Positions 1 to 6,587 of a stretch of 22,616 nucleotides of DNA are shown here, one piece after another. Below the pieces are notes generated by a model. That model searched no databases. It worked only from the letters and a program-made list of their open reading frames with translations, and was not told where the DNA came from. The stretch's first letter is position 1, and each line of letters starts with the position of its first letter. Source of the DNA: an uncultured Atopobium sp. (GTDB lineage Bacteria > Actinomycetota > Coriobacteriia > Coriobacteriales > Atopobiaceae); the NCBI GenBank assembly GCA_938045565.1, contig CALIAZ010000026.1, positions 1 through 22,616 on the forward strand, given 5' to 3'. The position numbers were made by a program, and so were the translations under genes.

Positions 1-1
1 A

Positions 2-78
<77 letters not shown>

Positions 79-100
79 GGACGCCTTGTTGCGAATTGAA

Positions 101-129
101 ATAATACAGGGAACTTTTATTCTTGTCTA
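101..129 (-). promoter_or_regulatory. candidate sigma70-type promoter of tRNA-Asp
   Basis: On the minus strand TAGACA (129-124) and TATTAT (106-101) are separated by exactly 17 bp. They lie about 25 bp upstream of the mature tRNA 5' end, a suitable distance for a short 5' leader removed by RNase P. Both hexamers are close to consensus. The call rests on sequence match only. Confidence 0.5.
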
Positions 130-242
130 GCATTATTTCCAACGAATTTGAAAATTTTCTTGAAAATAACCGCTTGGCGAGAATAACCGCAGTTCAGAAG
201 CGTGAATACTCACTAGAAATCCGCAACTTCCTTACGACAATT

Positions 243-914
243 CTACTGAAGCGCAACGCTTGTGGTATTTCCGGTGGAATCGGTTACCTTAAGTGTAGTT
301 CCGTCAAGTGTAGCTGCGGTGATAGTTCCGTTTCCTCCAACTGCCTTGCCGTCCTTATCGGCAATAAGTGTTGGAAGAGATCCGTCTACCAGGGCACATG
401 CAACAACATCCCAGCCAGAATCGCGATTCTCTGGAACCAAAATGGTGTCGTTAAAAAGAATCAGGCTGGTAGGAGTTCCCTCTACCTCAAACAGAACGCT
501 CTTTGTTCCTGAATCGCTGGTGCGAACAACAGCGGTTTTACCGTCGCTTTGCTTCTCCAGGGAATACTTCATGCCATGGAAGGTGACTGAGCCGTCAACC
601 GCCTGCTCGTCCTGCTGCTTCTCGTCAGCGTAGGCGGACTGGGTCTGCTTTGGCTGCTGACTTGCGGATTCACTCTTAGTACTTGTAGCACAGCGAACAA
701 TAAAGAACAGAGCAGTGAGCGCAACAATTGCCGCGACCACTAAAATAATGATCGATTTTCTATTTGGAGGTTCAGGTGTGTTGTCGGCCTGTCGTGGGCT
801 CTGAGGAATTTGAGCACCCTGACCTGCACGAAGCGTTGAAATGTTCTTCATATCAACTGATGAAGCCTCAGGGGTCTTCTCGCCAGATGAACTTGTTCTC
901 ATGTGGTTTGCCAT
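243..914 (-). CDS. hypothetical single-pass membrane protein with extracytoplasmic domain
   Basis: I do not recognise a family. The 223-residue product has a polar, Ser/Pro-rich N-terminal region (1-53) and one clear hydrophobic segment at about 54-74 (SIIILVVAAIVALTALFFIV) preceded by RK. A Ser/Gln/Lys-rich linker (about 75-105) and a domain of about 115 residues follow, rich in Val, Thr, Gly and Asp and probably beta-stranded. Topology is most likely N-in, C-out. The start is supported by GGGAGG 7 nt upstream, embedded in the end of recR; the genes are 2 nt apart, so this is the last gene of the dnaX-ybaB-recR operon. Residues 11-13 (GEK) are encoded by a copy of the dispersed GGCGAGAA motif. 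No convincing terminator was seen downstream. Confidence 0.75.
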   Translation of the reverse strand: MANHMRTSSSGEKTPEASSVDMKNISTLRAGQGAQIPQSPRQADNTPEPPNRKSIIILVVAAIVALTALFFIVRCATSTKSESASQQPKQTQSAYADEKQQDEQAVDGSVTFHGMKYSLEKQSDGKTAVVRTSDSGTKSVLFEVEGTPTSLILFNDTILVPENRDSGWDVVACALVDGSLPTLIADKDGKAVGGNGTITAATLDGTTLKVTDSTGNTTSVALQ

Positions 915-916
915 GC

Positions 917-1528
917 TTAAACCTCCCGACGCGCTTCAATTGCACGTCCCAATGTTACCTCATCTGCATACTCAAGATCTCCGCCCACAGGAAGTCCGCT
1001 TGCCAGTCGGGTAACCGTCACGCCAAGCGGGTTAATAGTTCTGGAGAGGTATGTTGCAGTTGTTTCTCCCTCAACGTCTGGATTAGTTGCCAGGACAACC
1101 TCAGTTACAGCGCCGTCGGCCAGGCGGGACAGCAGCTCGCGCACATGGAGCTGCTCAGGGCCAATCTTGTCCATGGGCGAGATAACTCCGCCCAGAACGT
1201 GGTAGAGGCCGTGGAACGCGCCGGTGCGCTCGATTGCCGAGACATCTTTAGGCTCGGAGACCACGCAGATTTTACTGCGATCTCTGGAAGAGTCCAGGCA
1301 GATGTCGCATTCGTCGCGCGTTGCGTAGTTGAAACAGATGGGGCAAAAATGCACCTGCTGCTTAAGCTCCAGGATGGCCTGAGCCAAACGGCGAGCCTCC
1401 TCGGAATCAACCTCTAGAAGATGGTAGGCAATGCGCTGGGCCGACTTTGGACCAATGCCTGGTAGGCGGCCTAGCTCGTCAAGCAAGCGCTGCAGCGCGC
1501 GACCATCGTTTGTGGTATCAAACGCCAT
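917..1528 (-). CDS. recR: recombination mediator protein RecR
   Basis: RecR works with RecF and RecO to load RecA at single-stranded gaps. The 203-residue product has the family's normal length and layout. The N-terminal helix-hairpin-helix includes LPGIGPKSAQRIAYHLL (22-38). A four-cysteine zinc finger has Cys62, Cys65, Cys74 and Cys77 (CPIC...CDIC). A Toprim domain (about 85-180) carries the acidic residues in VVSEPKD and ATNPDVEGE, and a C-terminal segment contains ASGLPVGGDLEYAD. It starts 3 nt after the ybaB stop, the classical dnaX-ybaB-recR arrangement. No strong Shine-Dalgarno precedes it, so translational coupling to ybaB is likely. Confidence 0.97.
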   Translation of the reverse strand: MAFDTTNDGRALQRLLDELGRLPGIGPKSAQRIAYHLLEVDSEEARRLAQAILELKQQVHFCPICFNYATRDECDICLDSSRDRSKICVVSEPKDVSAIERTGAFHGLYHVLGGVISPMDKIGPEQLHVRELLSRLADGAVTEVVLATNPDVEGETTATYLSRTINPLGVTVTRLASGLPVGGDLEYADEVTLGRAIEARREV

Positions 1529-1531
1529 AGA

Positions 1532-1870
1532 TTAGAACAGTCCTGGGATATTTAGTCCGCCGGTTACTGCGCTCATCTGGGCAGATGCCTGAGACTCTGC
1601 GGACTCAAGAGCATCGTTTACGGCTGCCAGAATCATGTCCTGGAGCATCTCAATATCCTCAGGATCAATTGCCTCAGGATCAATGGTGATGTTGGTCAGG
1701 CGCAGGTCACCAGATGCGGTTACCTTAACAGCTCCGCCACCAGCACTTGCAGTTGCCTGCATAAGAGAAGCCTTCTGCTGAGCCTCCAGCAGCTGCTCCT
1801 GCATTTTACGAGCCTGAGCCATCATCTGATTGCGGTTCATGCCGCCCATGTTAAATCCACCACGTGCCAT
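1532..1870 (-). CDS. ybaB: YbaB/EbfC-family nucleoid-associated protein
   Basis: Small DNA-binding protein of the YbaB/EbfC family, a dimeric nucleoid-associated protein normally encoded between dnaX and recR, as here. The 112-residue product begins MARGGFNMGG and contains the family core MMAQARKMQEQLLEAQQ, a glycine turn, VKVTASGDLRLTNITIDPEAIDPED and a C-terminal helical segment. I chose ATG at 1870 because AGGAG lies 5 nt upstream. An in-frame ATG 19 codons earlier (1927) has no such site and would add a basic extension foreign to the family. It is followed by recR with a 3-nt gap. Confidence 0.93.
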   Translation of the reverse strand: MARGGFNMGGMNRNQMMAQARKMQEQLLEAQQKASLMQATASAGGGAVKVTASGDLRLTNITIDPEAIDPEDIEMLQDMILAAVNDALESAESQASAQMSAVTGGLNIPGLF

Positions 1871-1965
1871 ATGTTCTCCTATCGTCGTATCTATTTTAGA
1901 CAAGTTGCGCTTTTTGCGCTGGCCCATAAGGAGCTGTGCACCAAAGCGTCATATCGCGAGAAGTA

Positions 1966-4200
1966 CTAGTTATTTGCAGGGTCTGCGGGAGCGGAAGTTC
2001 CGGCGTCCGAAGGCGATGCTGTCTCCGAGGGCGCTGCTGCGTCCGAAGGAGCACCTGCATCCGACTTCTTCTCTACCGACAAAGAAACCGCTGGTCCAAA
2101 CACCTTCTCGAGCATATCCGCCACGCTATTGAGCTCTGGAGGAAGTGCTGAACGAGCCGCAATGTCCTCTGGAGAGGCTGGGGCTGGAGCTGGCTTTGGG
2201 GCCGGGGCCGGCTCGGGTTCAGGAGCTGGTGCTGCAGGCGCAGGTGTTGGTGCAGGTTGCGGAGCTGGCGCGACTGGGGCTGCAGGTGCGAACGCAGGCG
2301 CAGGCACGACTGGAGCCGCTGGCGCAGGTGCAACTGGAGATGGAGTAGCATCTTCAACGGAGTCATCCAAAACCGCAGCTACATCGTCATCGCTGTAAGG
2401 TACCTGATCATAGTCGAGAGCCTCAACTGGGGCTCCGGCAGACGCAGGTTCATCCCAAGGCATTGGATATGACGCCTCGGGTGCTGGTGCTGGAGCTGGA
2501 ACAACCGGCGCAGCAGGAGCGAACTGCGCAACTGGCTCAGGAGTTGGAGCAACCGGCGCAGCAGGAGCTGCTGGTACCGGAGCTGGAGCTGGAGCCGACG
2601 CCTGGGCTGCACGTTTTTCTCGAGAAATTGCCGTTGCGGCAAGGCTCGACTCGACATATTTGATGCGGCGTGGGCCCATGACCTGAGAAACACACTCTTT
2701 TACAAACTCGGAAACTGCTGGCGCACTGAGCATCCTCATGGCAAACGAGGAGCCCTTAGGCAGTGTAACTACCAGTTCAGAGCCATCATCGGATTCGAGC
2801 GTTGAACTGACCAGCAGCGCTGCATGAGCAGCATTCTTGGAGGCGCAGACCTTGCTAACTTCTTTCCACTGTCTGACGAGAAGAGCGTCGGACTGGTCAA
2901 CTTCTTTTGGCGCAGGCTGCGGCGATGGTACAGGTGCGGGAGCCGGAACCGGTGTGGGCACAGCAACTGGCGCAGCGACCGGAGCTGGCTGCGATACTGA
3001 TGCAGGCGCGGAAGCTGCGAGTTTCTCGACAGCTGGAGCTGCAATAACACCGTTTGCCAACTGCTGCTCAAGAACGGCTACCCTATCTGCCAGCGCTTCC
3101 AATGAAAGCTCTGTATTGGGGCGCGCCAGCTTAGTGAATGCAACTTCCAGGACAAGTCGCTGGTTAACGGCGGTGCGCATCTGGTTGGCCGCATCGCCCA
3201 AAACGGTCAGAACTCTGGAGAGCCTATCGACTGAGCCAAATGCCTGAGCTTCTTTTGTAAGCTGCTCGGTCGAAGCAGTGGAATTTGCCAGCGCAGGAGA
3301 ATCAACGCCCACAGCTGCGGCAATGTAGAGATCTCTTACGTGAACAGCAAGCTCGCGTGTAAACTGCAGCAGATCTTTGCCGCCTTCAAACAACGTATTT
3401 ACCGTGGTAAAGAGCGAAGAAATGTCTCGCTGAGCCAAGGCCATTGCAGCATTGTTAATAAGAGAGCCGGAAGACTGACCCAAAACATCTCGAACCGTCT
3501 GCTCAGAAATTACACCGCCGCCGTAAACAGAGAGCTGTTCAAGAGAAGACAGAGCGTCGCGCATGCCGCCGCGCGCATGACGAACAATTAGGTCAATAGC
3601 TGCGTCTTCGTAGGTAAAGCCCTCGTTTTTGCAGACGTTGACCAAGTGCTCTGCCATCTCATCAGCGGCAATGGAGCGGAAGTCAAAGCGCTGCACGCGG
3701 GAAAGAATAGTTGCAAGAATTTTCTGAGGATCGGTGGTACACATGATAAACGTCACGTGTGAAGGAGGCTCCTCCAACGTCTTGAGCAGGGCGTTAAACG
3801 CCGCCGAGGTAAGCATATGCACCTCGTCGATGATGTAGACCTTGCCCTTGCCGCGCACAGGAGCGTAACTAGCGCGAGAAATAATCTCTTCTCGGACGTT
3901 ATCAACGCCGGTGTTAGAAGCGGCGTCAATCTCAAAGACGTCTGGATGCTGACCAGCAGCAATCAGCTGGCAGTCCTCGCAAGTACCATCAGGCAGATGA
4001 CCAGGAGCCTCATGGCAGAGGATAGCTTTTGCCAGCAAGCGAGCCATGGTGGTCTTACCTGTGCCGCGAGGTCCGCAGAACAGGTATGCGTGGCTGAGCT
4101 TTTGCTCCAAGACCGCTCGCTCAAGGGTACCGACCACGTGCTTCTGGCCAACTACCTGCTCAAACGTTTGCGGGCGATACTTTGTATACAGTGATTCCAT
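1966..4200 (-). CDS. dnaX: DNA polymerase III subunit gamma/tau
   Basis: AAA+ clamp-loader ATPase of the replicative polymerase. With ATG at 4200 (GGAGG 4 nt upstream, product MESLYTKYRPQTF) it has 744 residues; a longer reading from 4266 would add a non-family leader crossing the promoter region. Visible are Walker A GPRGTGKT (43-50), a zinc module around 62-77, Walker B DEVH (125-128) and the LSRVQRF arginine-finger region. After about residue 375 the sequence becomes a very long Ala/Pro/Val-rich linker in two blocks, separated by a short globular segment (about 440-535). The first position of the usual PCxxCxxC zinc motif is Asp (PDGTCEDC). No A-rich slippery heptamer was seen, so I have no evidence for a separate gamma product. 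Confidence 0.96.
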   Translation of the reverse strand: MESLYTKYRPQTFEQVVGQKHVVGTLERAVLEQKLSHAYLFCGPRGTGKTTMARLLAKAILCHEAPGHLPDGTCEDCQLIAAGQHPDVFEIDAASNTGVDNVREEIISRASYAPVRGKGKVYIIDEVHMLTSAAFNALLKTLEEPPSHVTFIMCTTDPQKILATILSRVQRFDFRSIAADEMAEHLVNVCKNEGFTYEDAAIDLIVRHARGGMRDALSSLEQLSVYGGGVISEQTVRDVLGQSSGSLINNAAMALAQRDISSLFTTVNTLFEGGKDLLQFTRELAVHVRDLYIAAAVGVDSPALANSTASTEQLTKEAQAFGSVDRLSRVLTVLGDAANQMRTAVNQRLVLEVAFTKLARPNTELSLEALADRVAVLEQQLANGVIAAPAVEKLAASAPASVSQPAPVAAPVAVPTPVPAPAPVPSPQPAPKEVDQSDALLVRQWKEVSKVCASKNAAHAALLVSSTLESDDGSELVVTLPKGSSFAMRMLSAPAVSEFVKECVSQVMGPRRIKYVESSLAATAISREKRAAQASAPAPAPVPAAPAAPVAPTPEPVAQFAPAAPVVPAPAPAPEASYPMPWDEPASAGAPVEALDYDQVPYSDDDVAAVLDDSVEDATPSPVAPAPAAPVVPAPAFAPAAPVAPAPQPAPTPAPAAPAPEPEPAPAPKPAPAPASPEDIAARSALPPELNSVADMLEKVFGPAVSLSVEKKSDAGAPSDAAAPSETASPSDAGTSAPADPANN

Positions 4201-4231
4201 TCGTCCTCCGACGGCAGATTTTTCACTTTCA

Positions 4232-4264
4232 AGTATACCCTCTGAGCTAAGAGGGTTTCTCGCC
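4232..4264 (-). promoter_or_regulatory. candidate dnaX promoter -10 with adjacent inverted repeat
   Basis: On the minus strand TATACT (4237-4232) lies about 32 bp upstream of the dnaX ATG. Directly upstream is a perfect inverted repeat, AGAGGG/CCCTCT (4238-4243 and 4250-4255, 6-nt loop), in the -35 spacer, followed by a copy of the TTCTCGCC motif (4257-4264). No good -35 hexamer is visible, so the promoter is tentative. The inverted repeat could be an operator or chance. Confidence 0.3.
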
Positions 4265-4295
4265 AAACAAAAACGGGGCAGCCGAAGCTACCCCG
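4264..4295 (-). terminator. rho-independent terminator of rpmE
   Basis: On the minus strand a 9-bp stem, CGGGGTAGC/GCTGCCCCG (one G-U pair), is closed by a TTCG tetraloop and followed by TTTTTGTTT. This is a textbook intrinsic terminator 38 nt after the rpmE stop. It separates rpmE from the dnaX operon. Confidence 0.92.
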
Positions 4296-4332
4296 ATTCT
4301 GTACTCTGCGGTTTTGCGCGAGCAAATACCTG

Positions 4333-4740
4333 CTACTCTGCAGCCTCTTCGGTTGCAGGTGCCTCGGCCTCAGCCTCAACCTCTGGCTCTGCAGCTGGTG
4401 CGTTCTTTGCGAACTCAGCAGCACGCTTTGCCTTCTCAGCAGCCTTAGCCTCAGCAGCAGCCTTACGAGCGGCCTCCTGCTCAGCAGCCTTAGCAGCCTT
4501 TGCCTCCTTGGCAGCCTTAGCAGCCTCGAGAGCAGCGTTTGCTGCGCCACCGAACTTGTCGGCGAAGCGCTGGACACGTCCACCAGTGTCGACAAGCTTC
4601 TGCTGACCCGTATAGAATGGGTGGCACTTGTCGCAGAGGTCAAGACGCATCTCTGGAACAGTTGCGTGTGTGGTCCAGGTGTTTCCGCAGGTGCAGCGAA
4701 CGGTGCACTCTACGTACTCTGGATGAATACCTTGCTTCAT
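4333..4740 (-). CDS. rpmE: 50S ribosomal protein L31 with long Ala/Lys/Glu tail
   Basis: L31 of the zinc-binding (C+) type. The first ~65 residues match the family: MKQGIHPEY, Cys16 and Cys18 (CTCG), Cys36 and Cys39 (CDKC), then HPFYTGQQK and DTGGRVQRFADKF. The family normally ends near here at about 66-80 residues, but this protein runs to 135. The tail is Ala/Lys/Glu-rich and heptad-like up to about residue 110, followed by an acidic Pro/Glu/Ala end. AAGGAG precedes the ATG. The upstream leader and downstream terminator make it a single-gene unit, divergent from coaX. Confidence 0.96.
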   Translation of the reverse strand: MKQGIHPEYVECTVRCTCGNTWTTHATVPEMRLDLCDKCHPFYTGQQKLVDTGGRVQRFADKFGGAANAALEAAKAAKEAKAAKAAEQEAARKAAAEAKAAEKAKRAAEFAKNAPAAEPEVEAEAEAPATEEAAE

Positions 4741-4820
4741 GCAGGACTCCTTACATCGGCTCTGGTTTCCGACCAGAGCAGGGGTGTCTTTATGAGCACG
4801 TGCTCAATCAAGACAATAAG
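4741..4820 (-). promoter_or_regulatory. structured rpmE 5' leader (candidate L31 autoregulatory leader)
   Basis: Between the predicted start of transcription (about 4821) and the rpmE ATG are two strong hairpins. Hairpin 1 (4815-4785) has an outer stem TGTCTT/AAGACA and an inner stem TGAGC/GCTCA with loop ACGT. Hairpin 2 (4779-4759) has an 8-bp stem GCTCTGGT/ACCAGAGC with a 5-nt loop, just before the AAGGAG ribosome-binding site. From memory, ribosomal-protein leader RNAs have been described upstream of rpmE in several groups, including Coriobacteria. Membership in that family is inferred, not tested. Confidence 0.55.
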
Positions 4821-4827
4821 CTGAAAA

Positions 4828-4856
4828 AGTATAGCAGAACAACACCTCTGTTGCTA
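4828..4856 (-). promoter_or_regulatory. rpmE promoter (extended -10)
   Basis: On the minus strand TGCTATACT gives an extended -10 (TATACT at 4833-4828 with TG upstream). TAGCAA (4856-4851) lies 17 bp away as a weak -35. The implied start is about 80 nt before the rpmE ATG, which places both leader hairpins in the transcript. Confidence 0.5.
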
Positions 4857-4983
4857 GAAGCAGTTGGCGAGAAATTCACATTTTGTTCAGACAATTCTTG
4901 TGTGCGACAACTTTTGAGAAGCTCTTGATGCGCTAAAATCCAATGCAACATACAAAACCGGTCTACAGCTCTTCGGAGGCATA

Positions 4984-5766
4984 ATGTTTTTATCGATTGA
5001 TGTGGGTAATACGCAAACTGCCATTGGTTTATTTGACAGTGAAGGCACTATGGTGCGCGGCTGGAGAATGCCCACCGATCAAAACGACACCTCTGACATT
5101 CTGCATGGCCGCCTCTTCACGTTCTTCCAGAAAGATGGACTGAGCCTCGATGACGTTGAGGCTGGTGGGCTTTCGTGCGTGGTCCCCGTTATCACACGTG
5201 CTTGGCAGCGCTGCTTTGAGGTGCTGCTCAACAAGCCTCTGACCCGCATTAACGCGCTTTCCACGGATAAGATTCGCTTCAATATCCCTCACCCCGAGCT
5301 GGTAGGTGCTGATCGCGTAGCAAATTCCGTTGCCGCGACTGAGCGTTATGGTTATCCGGTTATTGTGGTTGATTTTGGCACCGCAACCAATTTGGACGTT
5401 GTCGATAAGGACGGCGTATTCCGCGGAGGCGCTATTTCACCAGGTATTATGATCTCTGCAAACGCTCTGTTTGCGCGCGCAGCCAAACTTTCTAGCATTC
5501 CTATCAAGGCTCCCGAAACTGTCTTGGGCAACACTACAGAAAGCGCTGTTCAGGCAGGTATTGTAGTGGGTGCAGCCGCTCAGGCAGAGGGCTTGGTTGC
5601 CAGAACACTTAAAGAGCCTGGTATTGAGGGTGCAACTGTTATTGCAACAGGTGGCCTCGCAAACACCGTCAGCGAAGCAACAGATGTCTTTGACGTGGTT
5701 GATCCACAGCTCACCATGCGTGGAATTTATCTGATCTGGAAGCAGTCGACCGAAGCTGCCAAGTAG
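4984..5766 (+). CDS. coaX: type III pantothenate kinase
   Basis: Catalyses the first step of coenzyme A synthesis, ATP-dependent phosphorylation of pantothenate. The 260-residue length is normal. Motifs in order: MFLSIDVGNT phosphate-binding motif with Asp6, VVPVI (67-70 region), GADRVAN (108-114) with the probable catalytic Asp109, DFGTATNLDVV (130-140), GGAISPG (148-154) and the C-terminal glycine-rich ATGGLA. GGAGG lies 4 nt before the ATG. It is divergent from rpmE. A possible -10 (TAAAAT, 4934-4939) has only a poor -35 partner. Nothing in the enzyme looks damaged. Confidence 0.96.
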   Translation: MFLSIDVGNTQTAIGLFDSEGTMVRGWRMPTDQNDTSDILHGRLFTFFQKDGLSLDDVEAGGLSCVVPVITRAWQRCFEVLLNKPLTRINALSTDKIRFNIPHPELVGADRVANSVAATERYGYPVIVVDFGTATNLDVVDKDGVFRGGAISPGIMISANALFARAAKLSSIPIKAPETVLGNTTESAVQAGIVVGAAAQAEGLVARTLKEPGIEGATVIATGGLANTVSEATDVFDVVDPQLTMRGIYLIWKQSTEAAK

Positions 5767-5768
5767 TT

Positions 5769-5852
5769 AACGCTGCAGGTGCGCTACAGCCGACAGCTCG
5801 GTAGTCGGACCAGCAGTTAGACCAGCATCTGGACCAGCAGCTAAACCGGTGG
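5769..5852. repeat. 12-bp imperfect repeats between coaX and the biotin-ligase-like gene
   Basis: On the minus strand, downstream of the ligase-like stop, three adjacent 12-mers follow each other: GCTGGTCCAGAT, GCTGGTCTAACT and GCTGGTCCGACT. They are flanked by shorter relatives (GGTGGTTTA-like). In one frame, different from the upstream gene, the stretch is open from before the gene's stop to about 5770 and would encode an Ala/Gly/Thr/Pro-rich tail. Confidence 0.55.
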
Positions 5853-6587
5853 TTAAACCGCTGGCACAACGTAAGCTTCGTCCTCACTTACAAGGATTTC
5901 TTTACCATCCTCATCAACAAGGATGGCATGACCCCACACGTCAATACCTCCAAATCGGGCGGTTAGTGCAACGTTACCGCTGGGGTATACCTTGTTGACC
6001 TGCTGTCCAAGCAGCGGAACCATATCAAAGTAGTCGCTCAGAATCAGTGCGATGGGTCCCGCAAAGCTCCTTGCGCGTTTAACCTGCTGCTCCCACGTGC
6101 TTACACTCTGAACCACCAGTTCAGATACCTTTTTGGCGAGAAGCTCTGTGTTGTCTGCAACGTCAAACGCCAGGCTCAATGCTCTAGCATCTGCGACAAC
6201 GCTTATTACAGCAAACATGCCCTCTTGATAACCAGCCATGGCCTTAATTGAGGCAACTACCTGGTCTTTGTAGCAGATATCGTAAGGCCAGCGGATACCA
6301 AAGCTCTCATCTTGTGTACGCAAGAGCTGGCAAATTCCCAGTGCTACAACGTATGGAACTGCAGGCACATACGGCATCGAAACCCCAAGACGTACGACCG
6401 TTGCAACCTCAAAGGGTTTCTCGCCAGCCGGTGTGGATACTGGTGCGGAAGCTGAATCGTGGTCCAGCTCAAGACACTCGTCTTGATCCTGGGCAGTGCA
6501 TTCCTGCATGTCAAAGGCACGGAATACAAACTCTCCCGTTTGTGCACCACCGCGTGCCAGCTCTAGAGCTTTTTGTGCTACTCCCAC
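5853..6587 (-). CDS. degenerate biotin protein ligase (BirA/LplA-fold) homologue
   Basis: The 244-residue product follows the biotin-protein-ligase core plan. FGIRWPYDICYKDQVVASI (about 136-154) aligns with the family's KWPND...KxAGI catalytic segment. A C-terminal SH3-like domain reads ALTARFGGIDVWGHAILVDEDGKEI. Key residues have changed: KWPND is RWPYD, and the lysine that contacts biotinyl-AMP in KxAGI is lost (QVVASI). I see no GRGRRGR adenylate loop; an acidic/Ser/Pro-rich stretch (about 30-58) lies near that position. It probably lacks normal ligase activity or has been repurposed. It overlaps folPK by 10 nt, so it is co-transcribed and translationally coupled. Two GGCGAGAA-type motifs lie inside it (6135 and 6418). 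Confidence 0.6.
   Translation of the reverse strand: MGVAQKALELARGGAQTGEFVFRAFDMQECTAQDQDECLELDHDSASAPVSTPAGEKPFEVATVVRLGVSMPYVPAVPYVVALGICQLLRTQDESFGIRWPYDICYKDQVVASIKAMAGYQEGMFAVISVVADARALSLAFDVADNTELLAKKVSELVVQSVSTWEQQVKRARSFAGPIALILSDYFDMVPLLGQQVNKVYPSGNVALTARFGGIDVWGHAILVDEDGKEILVSEDEAYVVPAV

Noticed and set aside
123..512. Plus-strand open frame near the tRNA
   Set aside because: It overlaps the tRNA promoter and the minus-strand membrane protein gene, is Cys-rich and has no family resemblance.
2600..3100. Programmed frameshift in dnaX producing gamma
   Set aside because: No A-AAA-AAG type slippery heptamer was found near the expected position; the longest A-run is five.
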